This document shows, piece after piece, positions 24,946 to 32,420 of a stretch of DNA of 64,000 nucleotides. The notes under the pieces are model-generated. The model worked only from the letters and a program-made list of their open reading frames with translations, was not told the DNA's origin and searched no databases. Source of the stretch: G963663615 sp963663615 (lineage in GTDB: Bacteria > Bacteroidota > Ignavibacteria > Ignavibacteriales > Melioribacteraceae); NCBI GenBank assembly GCA_963663615.1, contig OY760517.1:186001-250000 (forward strand), in the 5' to 3' direction. The position numbers and the translations under genes are program-made. Position 1 is the first letter of the stretch; each line of letters begins with the position of its first letter.

Positions 24946-26250
24946 CTACTTCAGCACTTCCTTGATTAATACCGGTGGTTCAATTGGTATAGGGGAGTAG
25001 CTTACGGCTTTGTTAATTTTTTGTTTGGCAAGCTCCAGACTTTTTTCATCATTTGTATGTAGCTCGGCAAGTACATCGCCCTTGTTAACTTTATCGCCAA
25101 GGCGTTTATTAAATATAATTCCTGCAAGCGGATCAATCGAATCTTCCTTGGTTTTTCTGCCAGCACCAAGTTCAAGGGCAGCCATGCCAATTTGATAGTT
25201 ATCGATAAACGCAACGTAACCTTCGTTATCGATGGTAACAGTTTCGGTATATTTTGCTTTTGGATATGACTCAGGATTTTTGATTACATTTACATCTCCA
25301 CCCTGAATTTCAACAATTTCAATGAATTTTTCGAGAGCCTTGCCGTTTTTAATAAGTTCAATAGCCAGTTCTTCACCAGCTTCAACAGATTCAGCCTTGC
25401 CACCAAGGTATATCATTGCACCGGATAGTTTAACTGATACTTCCCACAGATCAGGTACCTGTTCGCCCTTAAGCACTTTAACGGATTCATATACTTCGAA
25501 CCAGTTGCCAATATATCTGCCCAGTGGCTGATTCATATCTGTAATGTAGGCAATCACTTTTTTGTCGAAGGCTTTGGCAGTGTTAATAAGAGACTGTGCA
25601 AGTTCAACCGAATCATCATACTCGGACATAAATGCACCGGTACCGGTTTTAACATCAAGTACCAGACCGTCAATACCTTCGGCAAGCTTTTTACTCATAA
25701 TACTGGCAGTTATTAGTGGAATAGATTCCACTGTGGCGGTAACATCCCGTAGCGAATAGATTAGTTTATCGGCAGGTGCAATTTCTTTTGTCTGACCAAT
25801 AAGCACTGCACCACACTCGGCAATAACACGTTTATAGTTATCGAGATCGAGACCTGTATTAAAGCCGGGAATAGATTCAAGTTTATCGAGAGTACCACCG
25901 GTATGCCCAAGTCCGCGACCTGAAATCATAGGTACGTTAACACCTGCAGCTGCCACAACAGGAGCAAGAATAAGAGATGTTTTATCACCTACTCCGCCAG
26001 TTGAGTGTTTGTCAACTTTGGTACCGGGAATCATGGAAAGATCAATAACTTCGCCGCTATAAAGCATCGATTCGGTTAAAGCGGCAGTTTCGTTTTTATC
26101 CATGCCGTTAAGAAATGCTGCCATCAGAAAAGCGGAGAACTGGTAATCCATTACATTTCCGCTGGTATATTCCGATATAAGATATTTTATTTCTTCAGGA
26201 GTTAAAGCTCCCTTTTCGCGTTTGGTTCTAATAAGCTCAACAATGTTCAT
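24946..26250 (-). CDS. deoA: Pyrimidine-nucleoside (thymidine) phosphorylase
   Basis: Splits thymidine or uridine with phosphate to the free base and (deoxy)ribose-1-phosphate in pyrimidine salvage. 434 aa, standard for the family. The signature appears as KVDKHSTGGVGDKTSLILAP with following SGRGLGHTGGTLDKLE, and the phosphate and base-contact residues sit in SLRDVTATVESIPLI. The C-terminal ~23 codons (24946-25018) are the part repeated at 20921-20992 beyond the R-M cassette. The coding frame is intact, so the insertion has preserved or replaced the gene end. Divergent from pepT. Confidence 0.93.
   Translation of the reverse strand: MNIVELIRTKREKGALTPEEIKYLISEYTSGNVMDYQFSAFLMAAFLNGMDKNETAALTESMLYSGEVIDLSMIPGTKVDKHSTGGVGDKTSLILAPVVAAAGVNVPMISGRGLGHTGGTLDKLESIPGFNTGLDLDNYKRVIAECGAVLIGQTKEIAPADKLIYSLRDVTATVESIPLITASIMSKKLAEGIDGLVLDVKTGTGAFMSEYDDSVELAQSLINTAKAFDKKVIAYITDMNQPLGRYIGNWFEVYESVKVLKGEQVPDLWEVSVKLSGAMIYLGGKAESVEAGEELAIELIKNGKALEKFIEIVEIQGGDVNVIKNPESYPKAKYTETVTIDNEGYVAFIDNYQIGMAALELGAGRKTKEDSIDPLAGIIFNKRLGDKVNKGDVLAELHTNDEKSLELAKQKINKAVSYSPIPIEPPVLIKEVLK
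24947..25018. repeat. Direct repeat copy 2: native 3' end of deoA
   Basis: The last 23 codons of the intact deoA gene, matching 20921-20992 at 69 of 72 positions. The stop codon differs just outside the repeat (TAG here, TAA in the other copy). Confidence 0.9.
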
Positions 26251-26421
26251 AAATTCCTCGTAAATATTTTCTTCTTTTCGTGACTAATATAAAGAAATAT
26301 AAGATTAAATATTTCGTGAAATGCTTTATTGAACTCGCTTTACATTGAATTTCTATTAGAATTTCGATATTATAACAAGATAAACATTTAACAGATTGTT
26401 AATATTTTTTACGAGGAATAC

Positions 26422-27666
26422 ATGTTCGATACCAATTATAATTATAGTGTTAAAGAACGATTTTTAAGCTACGTTAAAATCGATACCAAATCGGATGAAG
26501 AATCAACTACATTTCCAAGCGATCCAAAGCAGCTTGAACTTTCCAAAATATTAGTGGAAGAGTTGAAGGAAATAGGCTTAACTGATGCCGCAATGGATGA
26601 ACATGGGTATGTATTTGCTACTTTACCAGCAAATACCGATAAAGATGTACCTGTAATTGGTTTTATAGCCCACGTTGATACTTCGCCTGCTGTTAGCGGC
26701 AAGGATGTTAAACCTCAGATAGTTGAAAACTATCAGGGTGGTGATATTGCTCTTCCAAACGGTGAAGTTATTAAATATGACGCTAACCCTGAACTGAAAG
26801 ATATGAACGGTTTTGAAATTATTACTACCGATGGTACAACACTTCTTGGTGCTGATGATAAAGCCGGTGTTGCTGAAATTATGGATGCAATGGCATATCT
26901 TGTAAAACATCCCGAAGTAAAACATGGTACAATTAAAGTTGGTTTTACTCCCGATGAAGAAGTTGGTCGTGGTGCGGAAAAATTTGATGTGGAAAAATTT
27001 GGTGCTAAATTTGCCTATACTATGGATGGCGGTACTCGTGGCGAAATTGAAACTGAAACTTTTAGTGCCGATGCTGTTGAGCTAAGATTTAAGGGTATTA
27101 ACGTACATCCTGGTTATGCTAAAGGCAAAATGGTTAACTCCCTTAAAGTTGCTGCCCATTTTATGGAATCTCTTCCTAAAGATACACTTTCTCCTGAAAC
27201 TACCGAAGGCAGGGAAGGTTACGTTCACTGTGTAAACATGCAGGGTAACGAGGAAGAAACAGTTTGCAAGTTTATTATTCGCGATTTTGTTGATGCTAAT
27301 CTTGTTAAGTTCGAAGCTATTTTGAAAGAGTTAGCCGAAAAAGCTATTGCTGCTTACCCTGGTGCAAAACTCGAGTTTAAAGTGATTGAACAGTACAGAA
27401 ACATGAAAAACGTTCTTGTTGACTATCCTGAAGTAGAGGAAAATGTTCTTGAAGCAATGAAACGTTTGGATATTAAACCAATTCAGCACCCAATTCGCGG
27501 TGGTACTGATGGTGCTCGTTTAAGTTTTATGGGGCTTCCAACTCCTAATATTTTTGCCGGTGGTCATAACTTCCACGCAATTACCGAATATGTTGCTGTT
27601 GAAGATATGCAGATGGCGGTAAAACTTATTACTGAAGTTGTACAGGTTTGGGAAGAAAAAGCCTAG
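26422..27666 (+). CDS. pepT: Peptidase T (tripeptide aminopeptidase)
   Basis: Cytoplasmic zinc aminopeptidase of family M20B, removing N-terminal residues from tripeptides. 414 aa, normal length. Zinc ligands are in GFIAHVDTSPA, LLGADDKAGVAEI and TPDEEVGRGAEKF; the dimerisation domain and the substrate region RGGTDGARLSFMGLPTPNIF follow. It starts after GAGGAATAC with ATG at 26422 and is divergent from deoA, with a 171-bp shared upstream region. A clear terminator follows at 27697. Confidence 0.95.
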   Translation: MFDTNYNYSVKERFLSYVKIDTKSDEESTTFPSDPKQLELSKILVEELKEIGLTDAAMDEHGYVFATLPANTDKDVPVIGFIAHVDTSPAVSGKDVKPQIVENYQGGDIALPNGEVIKYDANPELKDMNGFEIITTDGTTLLGADDKAGVAEIMDAMAYLVKHPEVKHGTIKVGFTPDEEVGRGAEKFDVEKFGAKFAYTMDGGTRGEIETETFSADAVELRFKGINVHPGYAKGKMVNSLKVAAHFMESLPKDTLSPETTEGREGYVHCVNMQGNEEETVCKFIIRDFVDANLVKFEAILKELAEKAIAAYPGAKLEFKVIEQYRNMKNVLVDYPEVEENVLEAMKRLDIKPIQHPIRGGTDGARLSFMGLPTPNIFAGGHNFHAITEYVAVEDMQMAVKLITEVVQVWEEKA

Positions 27667-27696
27667 TATAAAGTTCCCCTGTACTAACCTCAAAAG

Positions 27697-27735
27697 TCCC
27701 TGTGGTTTTTCTATAGGAAATCACAGGGATTTTCT
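27697..27735 (+). terminator. Rho-independent terminator of pepT
   Basis: TCCCTGTG (27697-27704) pairs with TCACAGGGA (27721-27729), with the stem extended by A-T pairs, and is followed by TTTTCTATATT. It lies 31 bp after the pepT stop. Confidence 0.8.
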
Positions 27736-27820
27736 ATATTGTTTAGACATGTTGTATTATCCGCCAGGGAATGTCACCATAGGGCTGCCAACCCAATAAC
27801 AAGATAGTTTTAAGACACAA

Positions 27821-27851
27821 AACCTCCGAAGTTCGAAAAACTTCGGAGATT
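27821..27851. repeat. AACCTCCGAAGTT palindrome
   Basis: Arms 27821-27833 and 27839-27851 match at 12 of 13 positions around CGAAA. Same arm sequence type as the hairpins at 15260 and 28610. Confidence 0.75.
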
Positions 27852-28197
27852 GAGTAGTTGACCCTTTAAAATAAGAACTACTCTAGAGTAACTGCTACGC
27901 AGTATTTAATGCGTTTCGTTGAACTATAATCTACACAAGAGTAACCCCTACGGGGTAAATAAAACCCAGTAGAAAATACTCCTGCCCTACCGAACAGATA
28001 TTGTTAGAGTCCCGGAGGGACGGCATATTTGTAGAAACCTGACGAACAAAATAATTAAAGCCCCGAGGGGGCTACATATAGGTTCACCAGTCATGAACTG
28101 TCGGCAGAGGACTGCCGACCTACAAAACCCAGATAGCGTGTTTTAAAATGACATCAAGTATTTTGCGTTTAGAAAATCAGGATGAATTTGTGTTAAG

Positions 28198-28242
28198 CGG
28201 AATATGATGTTTGAACAACGAAGTTGTGAGTTTCATATTCCG
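28198..28242. repeat. Long cruciform palindrome
   Basis: CGGAATATGA (28198-28207) pairs with TCATATTCCG (28233-28242), and an inner ACAAC-GAA-GTTGT hairpin fills the loop. No gene is attached to it. Confidence 0.7.
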
Positions 28243-28297
28243 TAACTAATTCATAAGGATTTTTAGCAAAAGACTTGCAGCCTTGATTTTCTTTGTA

Positions 28298-28323
28298 ACT
28301 TTCTTGTATTAAGACAAGAAAGT
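28298..28323. repeat. ACTTTCTTGT hairpin
   Basis: A perfect 10-bp stem (ACTTTCTTGT / ACAAGAAAGT) with the loop ATTAAG. Similar hairpins are familiar from repetitive intergenic DNA in Bacteroidota-type genomes, which is my recollection and not a search result. Confidence 0.65.
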
Positions 28324-28609
28324 GGTAGGAATATTTAGCAACATTCATGATTGATTAAGAAATCATGGGAGTAAAAGTTAACGCAATTTACTTGCCTCTT
28401 AATAGATATAGAGAAATGCAGGGTATTACGTGTTGCGGATCATACCGTGACAGTTTTTTAATATTATCGTGCCATACCTATTCAGTTAAGGAGTGGTTAT
28501 TAACGGCAATTGCTTTTATACTACACAAGAGTAATCGCTAACGCGATATTAAAGAATAACGTCAGGAGAATACTCCTGCTCTACAATACTATAATTGTAG
28601 TGGGACAGG

Positions 28610-28642
28610 AAACCTCCGAAATTTTTGAAATTTCGCAGGTTT
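28610..28642. repeat. AACCTCCGAAATTT palindrome
   Basis: Arms 28610-28624 and 28628-28642 pair around TTG with one mismatch. A third member of the AACCT(S)CGAA palindrome group. Confidence 0.75.
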
Positions 28643-29114
28643 GGATAATAATTATGCCGCTCCCCTGGAGCTTACGGCAGCACAGAGTACAACCCTACTC
28701 AACTGCTACGCAGTATTGTTTGAATGCTGTACTTCCATTCTACACAAGAATAATAGCTACGCGAAAAAAGACCAAATTATGCTTGAGAATGCTTGTATGA
28801 TGAATTGTTGGCAGGGGGCTGTCTGCCTACGTAACAGGTTCATGCTGATATTGTGATTAAACAAAATTTGTGGTAACCTATAAATCTATTAGTGGGGTAA
28901 TTAGATATTAGGTATTGCCAAGGTGTAAAACCATTCCCGGATTATGCTACCATCAACAATCAATATATTGGCTTTCCAGATTAGTTTTATTAAGCATTCG
29001 GGTACATAAAATACTTTCGTGCATATTATCTACTTATATCTCTTTTTAAGTTTGACATTTAACTTTGTATAATTTATTTTCACAACGATATTCAATTTAA
29101 AATGGAGAATACCT

Positions 29115-29402
29115 ATGACGCTTGATGCACTTGGTATGGTTGAAACAAAAGGTTTGGTTGGTGCAGTTGAAGCAGCTGATGCTATGGTAAAAGCAGCCAA
29201 AGTTGAACTTATTGGCAAAGAAACAATTGGCGGTGGTTATGTTACTGTAATGGTTCGTGGTGATGTTGGTGCTGTTAAGGCATCTACAGACGCAGGTGCA
29301 GCCGCAGCCCAGAGAGTTGGTGAGCTTGTTTCCGTGCATGTAATTCCAAGACCTCATACAGATGTGGAACTTATTCTTCCCAAGAGACCACAAGTAGATT
29401 AA
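29115..29402 (+). CDS. Bacterial microcompartment hexameric shell protein (BMC-H)
   Basis: Builds the facets of a protein-shelled microcompartment. 95 aa, one BMC domain: ALGMVETKGLVGAVEAADAM at the start, MVRGDVGAVKASTDAGAAAA in the middle and VHVIPRPHTDVE near the end, all classic PduA/EutM/CsoS1 features. A pore-lining loop follows IGGGYV. The next BMC gene starts 4 bp after its stop, so the two are made together. No shell vertex protein, aldehyde dehydrogenase or signature enzyme is in the window, so this is a satellite shell locus. Confidence 0.95.
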   Translation: MTLDALGMVETKGLVGAVEAADAMVKAAKVELIGKETIGGGYVTVMVRGDVGAVKASTDAGAAAAQRVGELVSVHVIPRPHTDVELILPKRPQVD

Positions 29403-29406
29403 TATT

Positions 29407-30147
29407 ATGCTCCTGGCACTTGGATTAATCGAAACAAAAGGATTAGTTGGTGCAATTGAGGCTGCCGATGCTATGTTAAAAGCTGCCAATGTAAAATTGG
29501 TTAGCAAGGAAAAAATTACCGCTGCCCTTATTACTGTAAAGGTTGTAGGCGATGTTGCAGCAGTAAGATCAGCGGTAGACGCAGGTGCAGCCGCAGCACA
29601 ACGGATTGGTGAACTCGTATCGAGCCATGTAATTCCACGTCCCGATTTGCAACTCGAACATATTGTTAAAGATTGGGGCAACTCGGAAAAACCGGATTAT
29701 GATCCGGATATACATGATACTCCTGTTGTAACCAAAAAGGAAGTAGTTGATGATGCACAACCGGCAGTAGAAGAATCCGAACCCGAACCGGAGCTTGTTG
29801 AAGTTCAGGTTGAGGAGGAAGTTGAAGAAATTGCCGAGGAAGTTGTAGAAGATAACTTACCCGATAAAGTTACACCGGTTGAGCCAAAACCCGAACCTGA
29901 TCCGGATGTTAAGAAAAAAGTAAATAACTCAGAGCAGGAAGGTCTGTTTGGTGCAGAAGAAGGGGAAGATGAAACTGAACCGGACGATTCCGAAAATGAA
30001 CTGCCATCAATTGATGAACTCCGTAATATGAACGTACACGAGTTACGTAAAATTGCGAGGAATATCGAAAGCTTTCCTATTAAAGGCAGGGAAATATCAA
30101 AAGCTAATCGTGAAATGCTGCTAGGCTTTTTTGAAAAGATGCTTTGA
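29407..30147 (+). CDS. BMC-H shell protein with long acidic tail and possible Rho_N/SAP-like end
   Basis: A 246-aa shell subunit. Residues 1-~85 are a BMC domain closely resembling the upstream protein (shared GLIETKGLVGAIEAADAM and AGAAAAQRIGELVS types). Then follows a ~110-residue Glu/Pro/Asp-rich linker (about 90-195) and a C-terminal block from LPSIDELRNMNVHELRKIAR to FEKML. That block has the two-helix pattern of Rho N-terminal or SAP-like modules; this assignment is tentative. Tailed BMC-H proteins such as PduK are known, and the tail could bind cargo, the cell pole or nucleic acid. A terminator follows. Confidence 0.88.
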   Translation: MLLALGLIETKGLVGAIEAADAMLKAANVKLVSKEKITAALITVKVVGDVAAVRSAVDAGAAAAQRIGELVSSHVIPRPDLQLEHIVKDWGNSEKPDYDPDIHDTPVVTKKEVVDDAQPAVEESEPEPELVEVQVEEEVEEIAEEVVEDNLPDKVTPVEPKPEPDPDVKKKVNNSEQEGLFGAEEGEDETEPDDSENELPSIDELRNMNVHELRKIARNIESFPIKGREISKANREMLLGFFEKML

Positions 30148-30175
30148 TGTACTTATTATTACATGATTTTTAAAT

Positions 30176-30196
30176 ACCCCTTTAACAGGGGTTTTT
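30176..30196 (+). terminator. Rho-independent terminator of the BMC pair
   Basis: ACCCCT / AGGGGT hairpin (30176-30192) followed by TTTTT, 28 bp after the BMC stop and 8 bp before the IS element's left end. Confidence 0.75.
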
Positions 30197-30203
30197 GTAT
30201 AAA

Positions 30204-30227
30204 TGTCTCGTCCTGAAATAGGTTGAC
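30204..30227 (+). repeat. IS3 element left inverted repeat
   Basis: Begins TGTCTCGTCCTGAAA and ends GTTGAC; matches the reverse complement of 31476-31499 at 20 of 24 positions. Confidence 0.85.
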
Positions 30228-30256
30228 CAAAACTAAAAAAAGTCAGGAGAGACAAA

Positions 30257-30640
30257 ATGCAACAAAAAACTACTCCCCCCCGAATTAAGAGTTATAGTGA
30301 GTCGTTTAAGCGAAAAGTAGTAAGGGAATATGAAAGAGGTCATGTGACCAAAGATTACCTGAAGTCAAAGTATAACATAGGTGGAAAGAGTACAGTATTG
30401 AAATGGTGCCGAAAATATGGTAGGTTTGAATATTCAAAAAACTATACAACCGGACGCCCGATGAAAGACGCGGAAAAACAACGAATAAAAATATTAGAGC
30501 GACAATTAAAAGAAGCGCGCGAGAAACTAATTGTTTACGAAAAATTGATAGATGTTACAAAACGGGAATCCGGGATAGATATATTAAAAAACATCGATAC
30601 CAAGTTATCCGGGAATTGTCAGCAGGCGAAGAAAAAGTAA
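30257..30640 (+). CDS. IS3-family transposase OrfA
   Basis: A 127-aa DNA-binding half of an IS3 transposase. The N-terminal helix-turn-helix reads SFKRKVVREYERGHVTKDYL through STVLKWCRKYG, followed by a leucine-zipper-like helix (RIKILERQLKEAREK) that mediates multimerisation. GGAGAGAC serves as RBS. The slippery A AAA AAC heptamer at 30586-30592 near the 3' end is in the correct phase to shift ribosomes by -1 into orfB and make the full OrfAB enzyme. Confidence 0.92.
   Translation: MQQKTTPPRIKSYSESFKRKVVREYERGHVTKDYLKSKYNIGGKSTVLKWCRKYGRFEYSKNYTTGRPMKDAEKQRIKILERQLKEAREKLIVYEKLIDVTKRESGIDILKNIDTKLSGNCQQAKKK
30586..30592 (+). promoter_or_regulatory. Programmed -1 frameshift site A AAA AAC in the transposase
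   Basis: In the orfA phase the codons are TTA AAA AAC. Slipping back one base continues as CAT CGA TAC CAA, giving HRYQVIREL and then the orfB protein with no stop between. This is the canonical heptamer of IS3 elements. Confidence 0.8.
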
Positions 30641-31470
30641 AAGTAGTTACGTGCTGTCGATATCTTGGTGTAAGTAAACAAGCATACTATAAGTCAAAGC
30701 AGTCAACTCAGAGCGAAAATATCTTAAAACGAGAAGTCCTGAGGCAGGTAATGGAGATACGTCATATCCAGCCACGTATAGGAACGCGTAAGTTGCATTA
30801 TTTGCTCAAAGGGAAAATAAGCGTTGGAAGAGATAAGTTATTTGAAATACTCAGAGAACGAGATTTGTTGGTAAAGAAAGTAAAGTCATATACAAAAACG
30901 ACAAACTCAAAACACTGGCTAAAAAAACATCCTAATTTGTATAGGGATATGAAAGCGACCAAACCGGAAGAAGTATTTGTAAGTGATATCACTTATTTGA
31001 AAACCAAAGAAAAAACATACTATCTCTCATTAGTTACAGACGCTTATAGCAGAAAGATTATGGGATACAAATTAAGTAGTAGTATGGATAGTCAAAACGT
31101 AGTCCAGGCTCTGGATATGGCAATAAAGCAAAGAAAATATTATTGGCAGTCAGTTCATCATTCTGACAGAGGTTTACAATATGCGTCCGCTATCTATCAG
31201 GAAAGACTAAAAAGTTATGGAATAAAACCATCAATGACTGATGGCTATGATTGTTATCAGAATGCTTTGGCCGAGAGAGTAAATGGAATACTAAAAAATG
31301 AGTTCTTATTTGATGAGTGTGAAAATTTTGATAATCTTGAAGTGCTCGTCAGTGAATCAATAAATATCTATAATTCAAAAAGACCTCATCTTAGTCTGGG
31401 TTACCAGACGCCAGATTTTATACATAATACTCCTGTAAGTTGCAACTTACAGGAGTATTTGTTAATATAA
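30616..31470 (+). CDS. IS3-family transposase OrfB (DDE integrase domain)
   Basis: Catalytic half of the transposase, normally made only as an OrfAB fusion by -1 frameshifting; the listed TTG start is nominal and the open frame begins before it. HTH_21-like KVVTCCRYLGVSKQAYYK opens the domain. The DDE triad lies in VFVSDITYLKT, VHHSDRGLQYAS and NALAERVNGILKNEF (DDE with 35-residue D-E spacing typical of IS3), ending in RPHLSLGYQTPDF. All three acids are present, so the enzyme looks intact. Confidence 0.93.
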   Translation: MSAGEEKVKVVTCCRYLGVSKQAYYKSKQSTQSENILKREVLRQVMEIRHIQPRIGTRKLHYLLKGKISVGRDKLFEILRERDLLVKKVKSYTKTTNSKHWLKKHPNLYRDMKATKPEEVFVSDITYLKTKEKTYYLSLVTDAYSRKIMGYKLSSSMDSQNVVQALDMAIKQRKYYWQSVHHSDRGLQYASAIYQERLKSYGIKPSMTDGYDCYQNALAERVNGILKNEFLFDECENFDNLEVLVSESINIYNSKRPHLSLGYQTPDFIHNTPVSCNLQEYLLI

Positions 31471-31475
31471 AAACA

Positions 31476-31499
31476 GTCAACTTTTTTCAGGACGGGTCA
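31476..31499 (-). repeat. IS3 element right inverted repeat
   Basis: GTCAAC at its inner end and GGGTCA at the outer edge. The edge lies 8 bp before the YbbR ATG. Confidence 0.85.
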
Positions 31500-31507
31500 T
31501 TTAAACT

Positions 31508-32419
31508 ATGAAAGAAAACATCATACCCATAACGCTGATTTCTATATTCTCTGTACTCCTCTGGGGGTCTGTATCCCTTTCCGATGAGTATTTTACTACT
31601 ATTACCATGCCTGTAAGAATTGCAGATGTACCTTCGGGTATGTCGCTTGCAGATTACTCACCAAGAATGGTTACCGTAAATGTAAAGGGTGAAGGCTGGC
31701 AAATAGCCGGTATGACGTATGGACGTGATCTTGATTTTGTTGTACCTATTGGTAATAAAAGTGGAATTGCAGAGCTTGATCTTGAAAAAGCTGCCGAGAA
31801 AAACTACTGGATGACATCCAGCATTCAGCTTGTTGATGTTAAACCGGAAAAACTTCAATATACTATTGAGGAGCTGGTTATAAAAAAGGTACCAATTGTA
31901 CCCGAACTTGATCTGCAATTTAAATCGGGGTATGATGTCGTTTCCAAAATTAGCGTAAAACCCGATTCGGTTGAGATTAGCGGTCCCGCGAGTATTGTTA
32001 ACGAAATTGATACTATTAAAACAACCCGGACAAGGTTTGCCGAATTATTCAAATCGGTTTCAACCGGAGTAAGTGTTCAGGGACGTGAAGCAATAAAACC
32101 AAATCCCGAACAGGTATTGGTTGAGTTTGATGTACAGAAAATTGTAGATAAGGTGTTTGAAGGAGTAACGGTTGAAACAAGGAATGTACCTTCGTTCCGT
32201 AACCTTAATCTTTACCCCGACAAAATAAATATTGTGCTAAGGGGAGGAATAAATACCCTTGGTACATTAACTTCTGATGACCTTAAACCTTTTGTTACAT
32301 TTAAGCAGGCTATGCGAGATACTTCCGGTGTAATAACACCTGTTGTTTCTCCTCCCGATTTTACAAAACTTATCGATACAAAACCTAATAAACTAGAATA
32401 CATAATAAAAAAATACTAA
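31508..32419 (+). CDS. YbbR/CdaR-like domain protein, membrane anchored
   Basis: A 303-aa protein with one N-terminal transmembrane helix (about residues 6-25) and repeated YbbR-type beta domains outside the membrane, e.g. VKPEKLQYTIEELVIKKVPI and DSVEISGPASIVNEIDTIKT. In Firmicutes, YbbR/CdaR proteins regulate a c-di-AMP cyclase; no cyclase is adjacent here. tmk starts 1 bp after its stop, so it is the first gene of a YbbR-tmk-S41 operon. The IS3 element ends only 8 bp upstream of the ATG and no good RBS remains, so expression may be altered. Confidence 0.82.
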   Translation: MKENIIPITLISIFSVLLWGSVSLSDEYFTTITMPVRIADVPSGMSLADYSPRMVTVNVKGEGWQIAGMTYGRDLDFVVPIGNKSGIAELDLEKAAEKNYWMTSSIQLVDVKPEKLQYTIEELVIKKVPIVPELDLQFKSGYDVVSKISVKPDSVEISGPASIVNEIDTIKTTRTRFAELFKSVSTGVSVQGREAIKPNPEQVLVEFDVQKIVDKVFEGVTVETRNVPSFRNLNLYPDKINIVLRGGINTLGTLTSDDLKPFVTFKQAMRDTSGVITPVVSPPDFTKLIDTKPNKLEYIIKKY

Positions 32420-32420
32420 T

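Larger units (their letters stand above)
20993..24946. mobile_element. Putative restriction-modification cassette flanked by deoA 3'-end repeats
   Basis: About 3.95 kb holding two overlapping R-M genes and nothing else, inserted exactly at the deoA stop codon and followed by a second deoA 3' end. The layout copies attL/attR of islands that target gene 3' ends, but no integrase or terminal inverted repeat is present. Mobility or lateral acquisition is inferred from the repeats and the cargo. Confidence 0.55.
27879..28860. repeat. Gene-free region packed with palindromes and degenerate repeat units
   Basis: Between pepT and the BMC genes (27,667-29,114) there is no convincing gene. CTACACAAGAGTAA occurs at 27931 and 28521, with a near copy at 28740. 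Each is followed at once by a short palindrome of different sequence: CCCCTACGGGG (27945), TCGCTAACGCGA (28535) and GCTACGC (28756). CTGCTACGCAG occurs at 27892 and 28703. The first two units also share AATACTCCTGCYCTAC at their right ends (27975, 28569). Other perfect palindromes are at 28009-28021, 28061-28070 and 28100-28119. This looks like a graveyard of small palindromic repeat elements. Confidence 0.65.
30204..31499 (+). mobile_element. IS3-family insertion sequence, complete
   Basis: A 1,296-bp element with 24-bp imperfect terminal inverted repeats (30204-30227 and 31476-31499, 20 of 24 matching; starts TG, ends CA). It encodes overlapping orfA and orfB transposase frames. No clear target duplication is seen: the flanks read TAAA on the left and TTTA on the right. 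Both frames and both ends are intact, so it may be active or recent. Confidence 0.9.

Noticed and set aside
27931..28584. CRISPR array in the repeat-rich region
   Set aside because: The two best units are 590 bp apart, spacing is irregular and no cas genes are present.
28510..28856. Two overlapping plus-strand frames of 96 and 71 codons
   Set aside because: They run through the palindromic repeat units, lack ribosome binding sites and resemble no protein.
29050..29075. TTGACA and TATAAT upstream of the BMC genes
   Set aside because: The spacing is only 10 bp, too short for a sigma-70 promoter; the TATAAT alone is weak evidence in AT-rich DNA.
30200..31504. Target-site duplication of the IS3 element
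   Set aside because: The flanks read TAAA and TTTA, which are inverted and not direct copies, so no duplication can be claimed.
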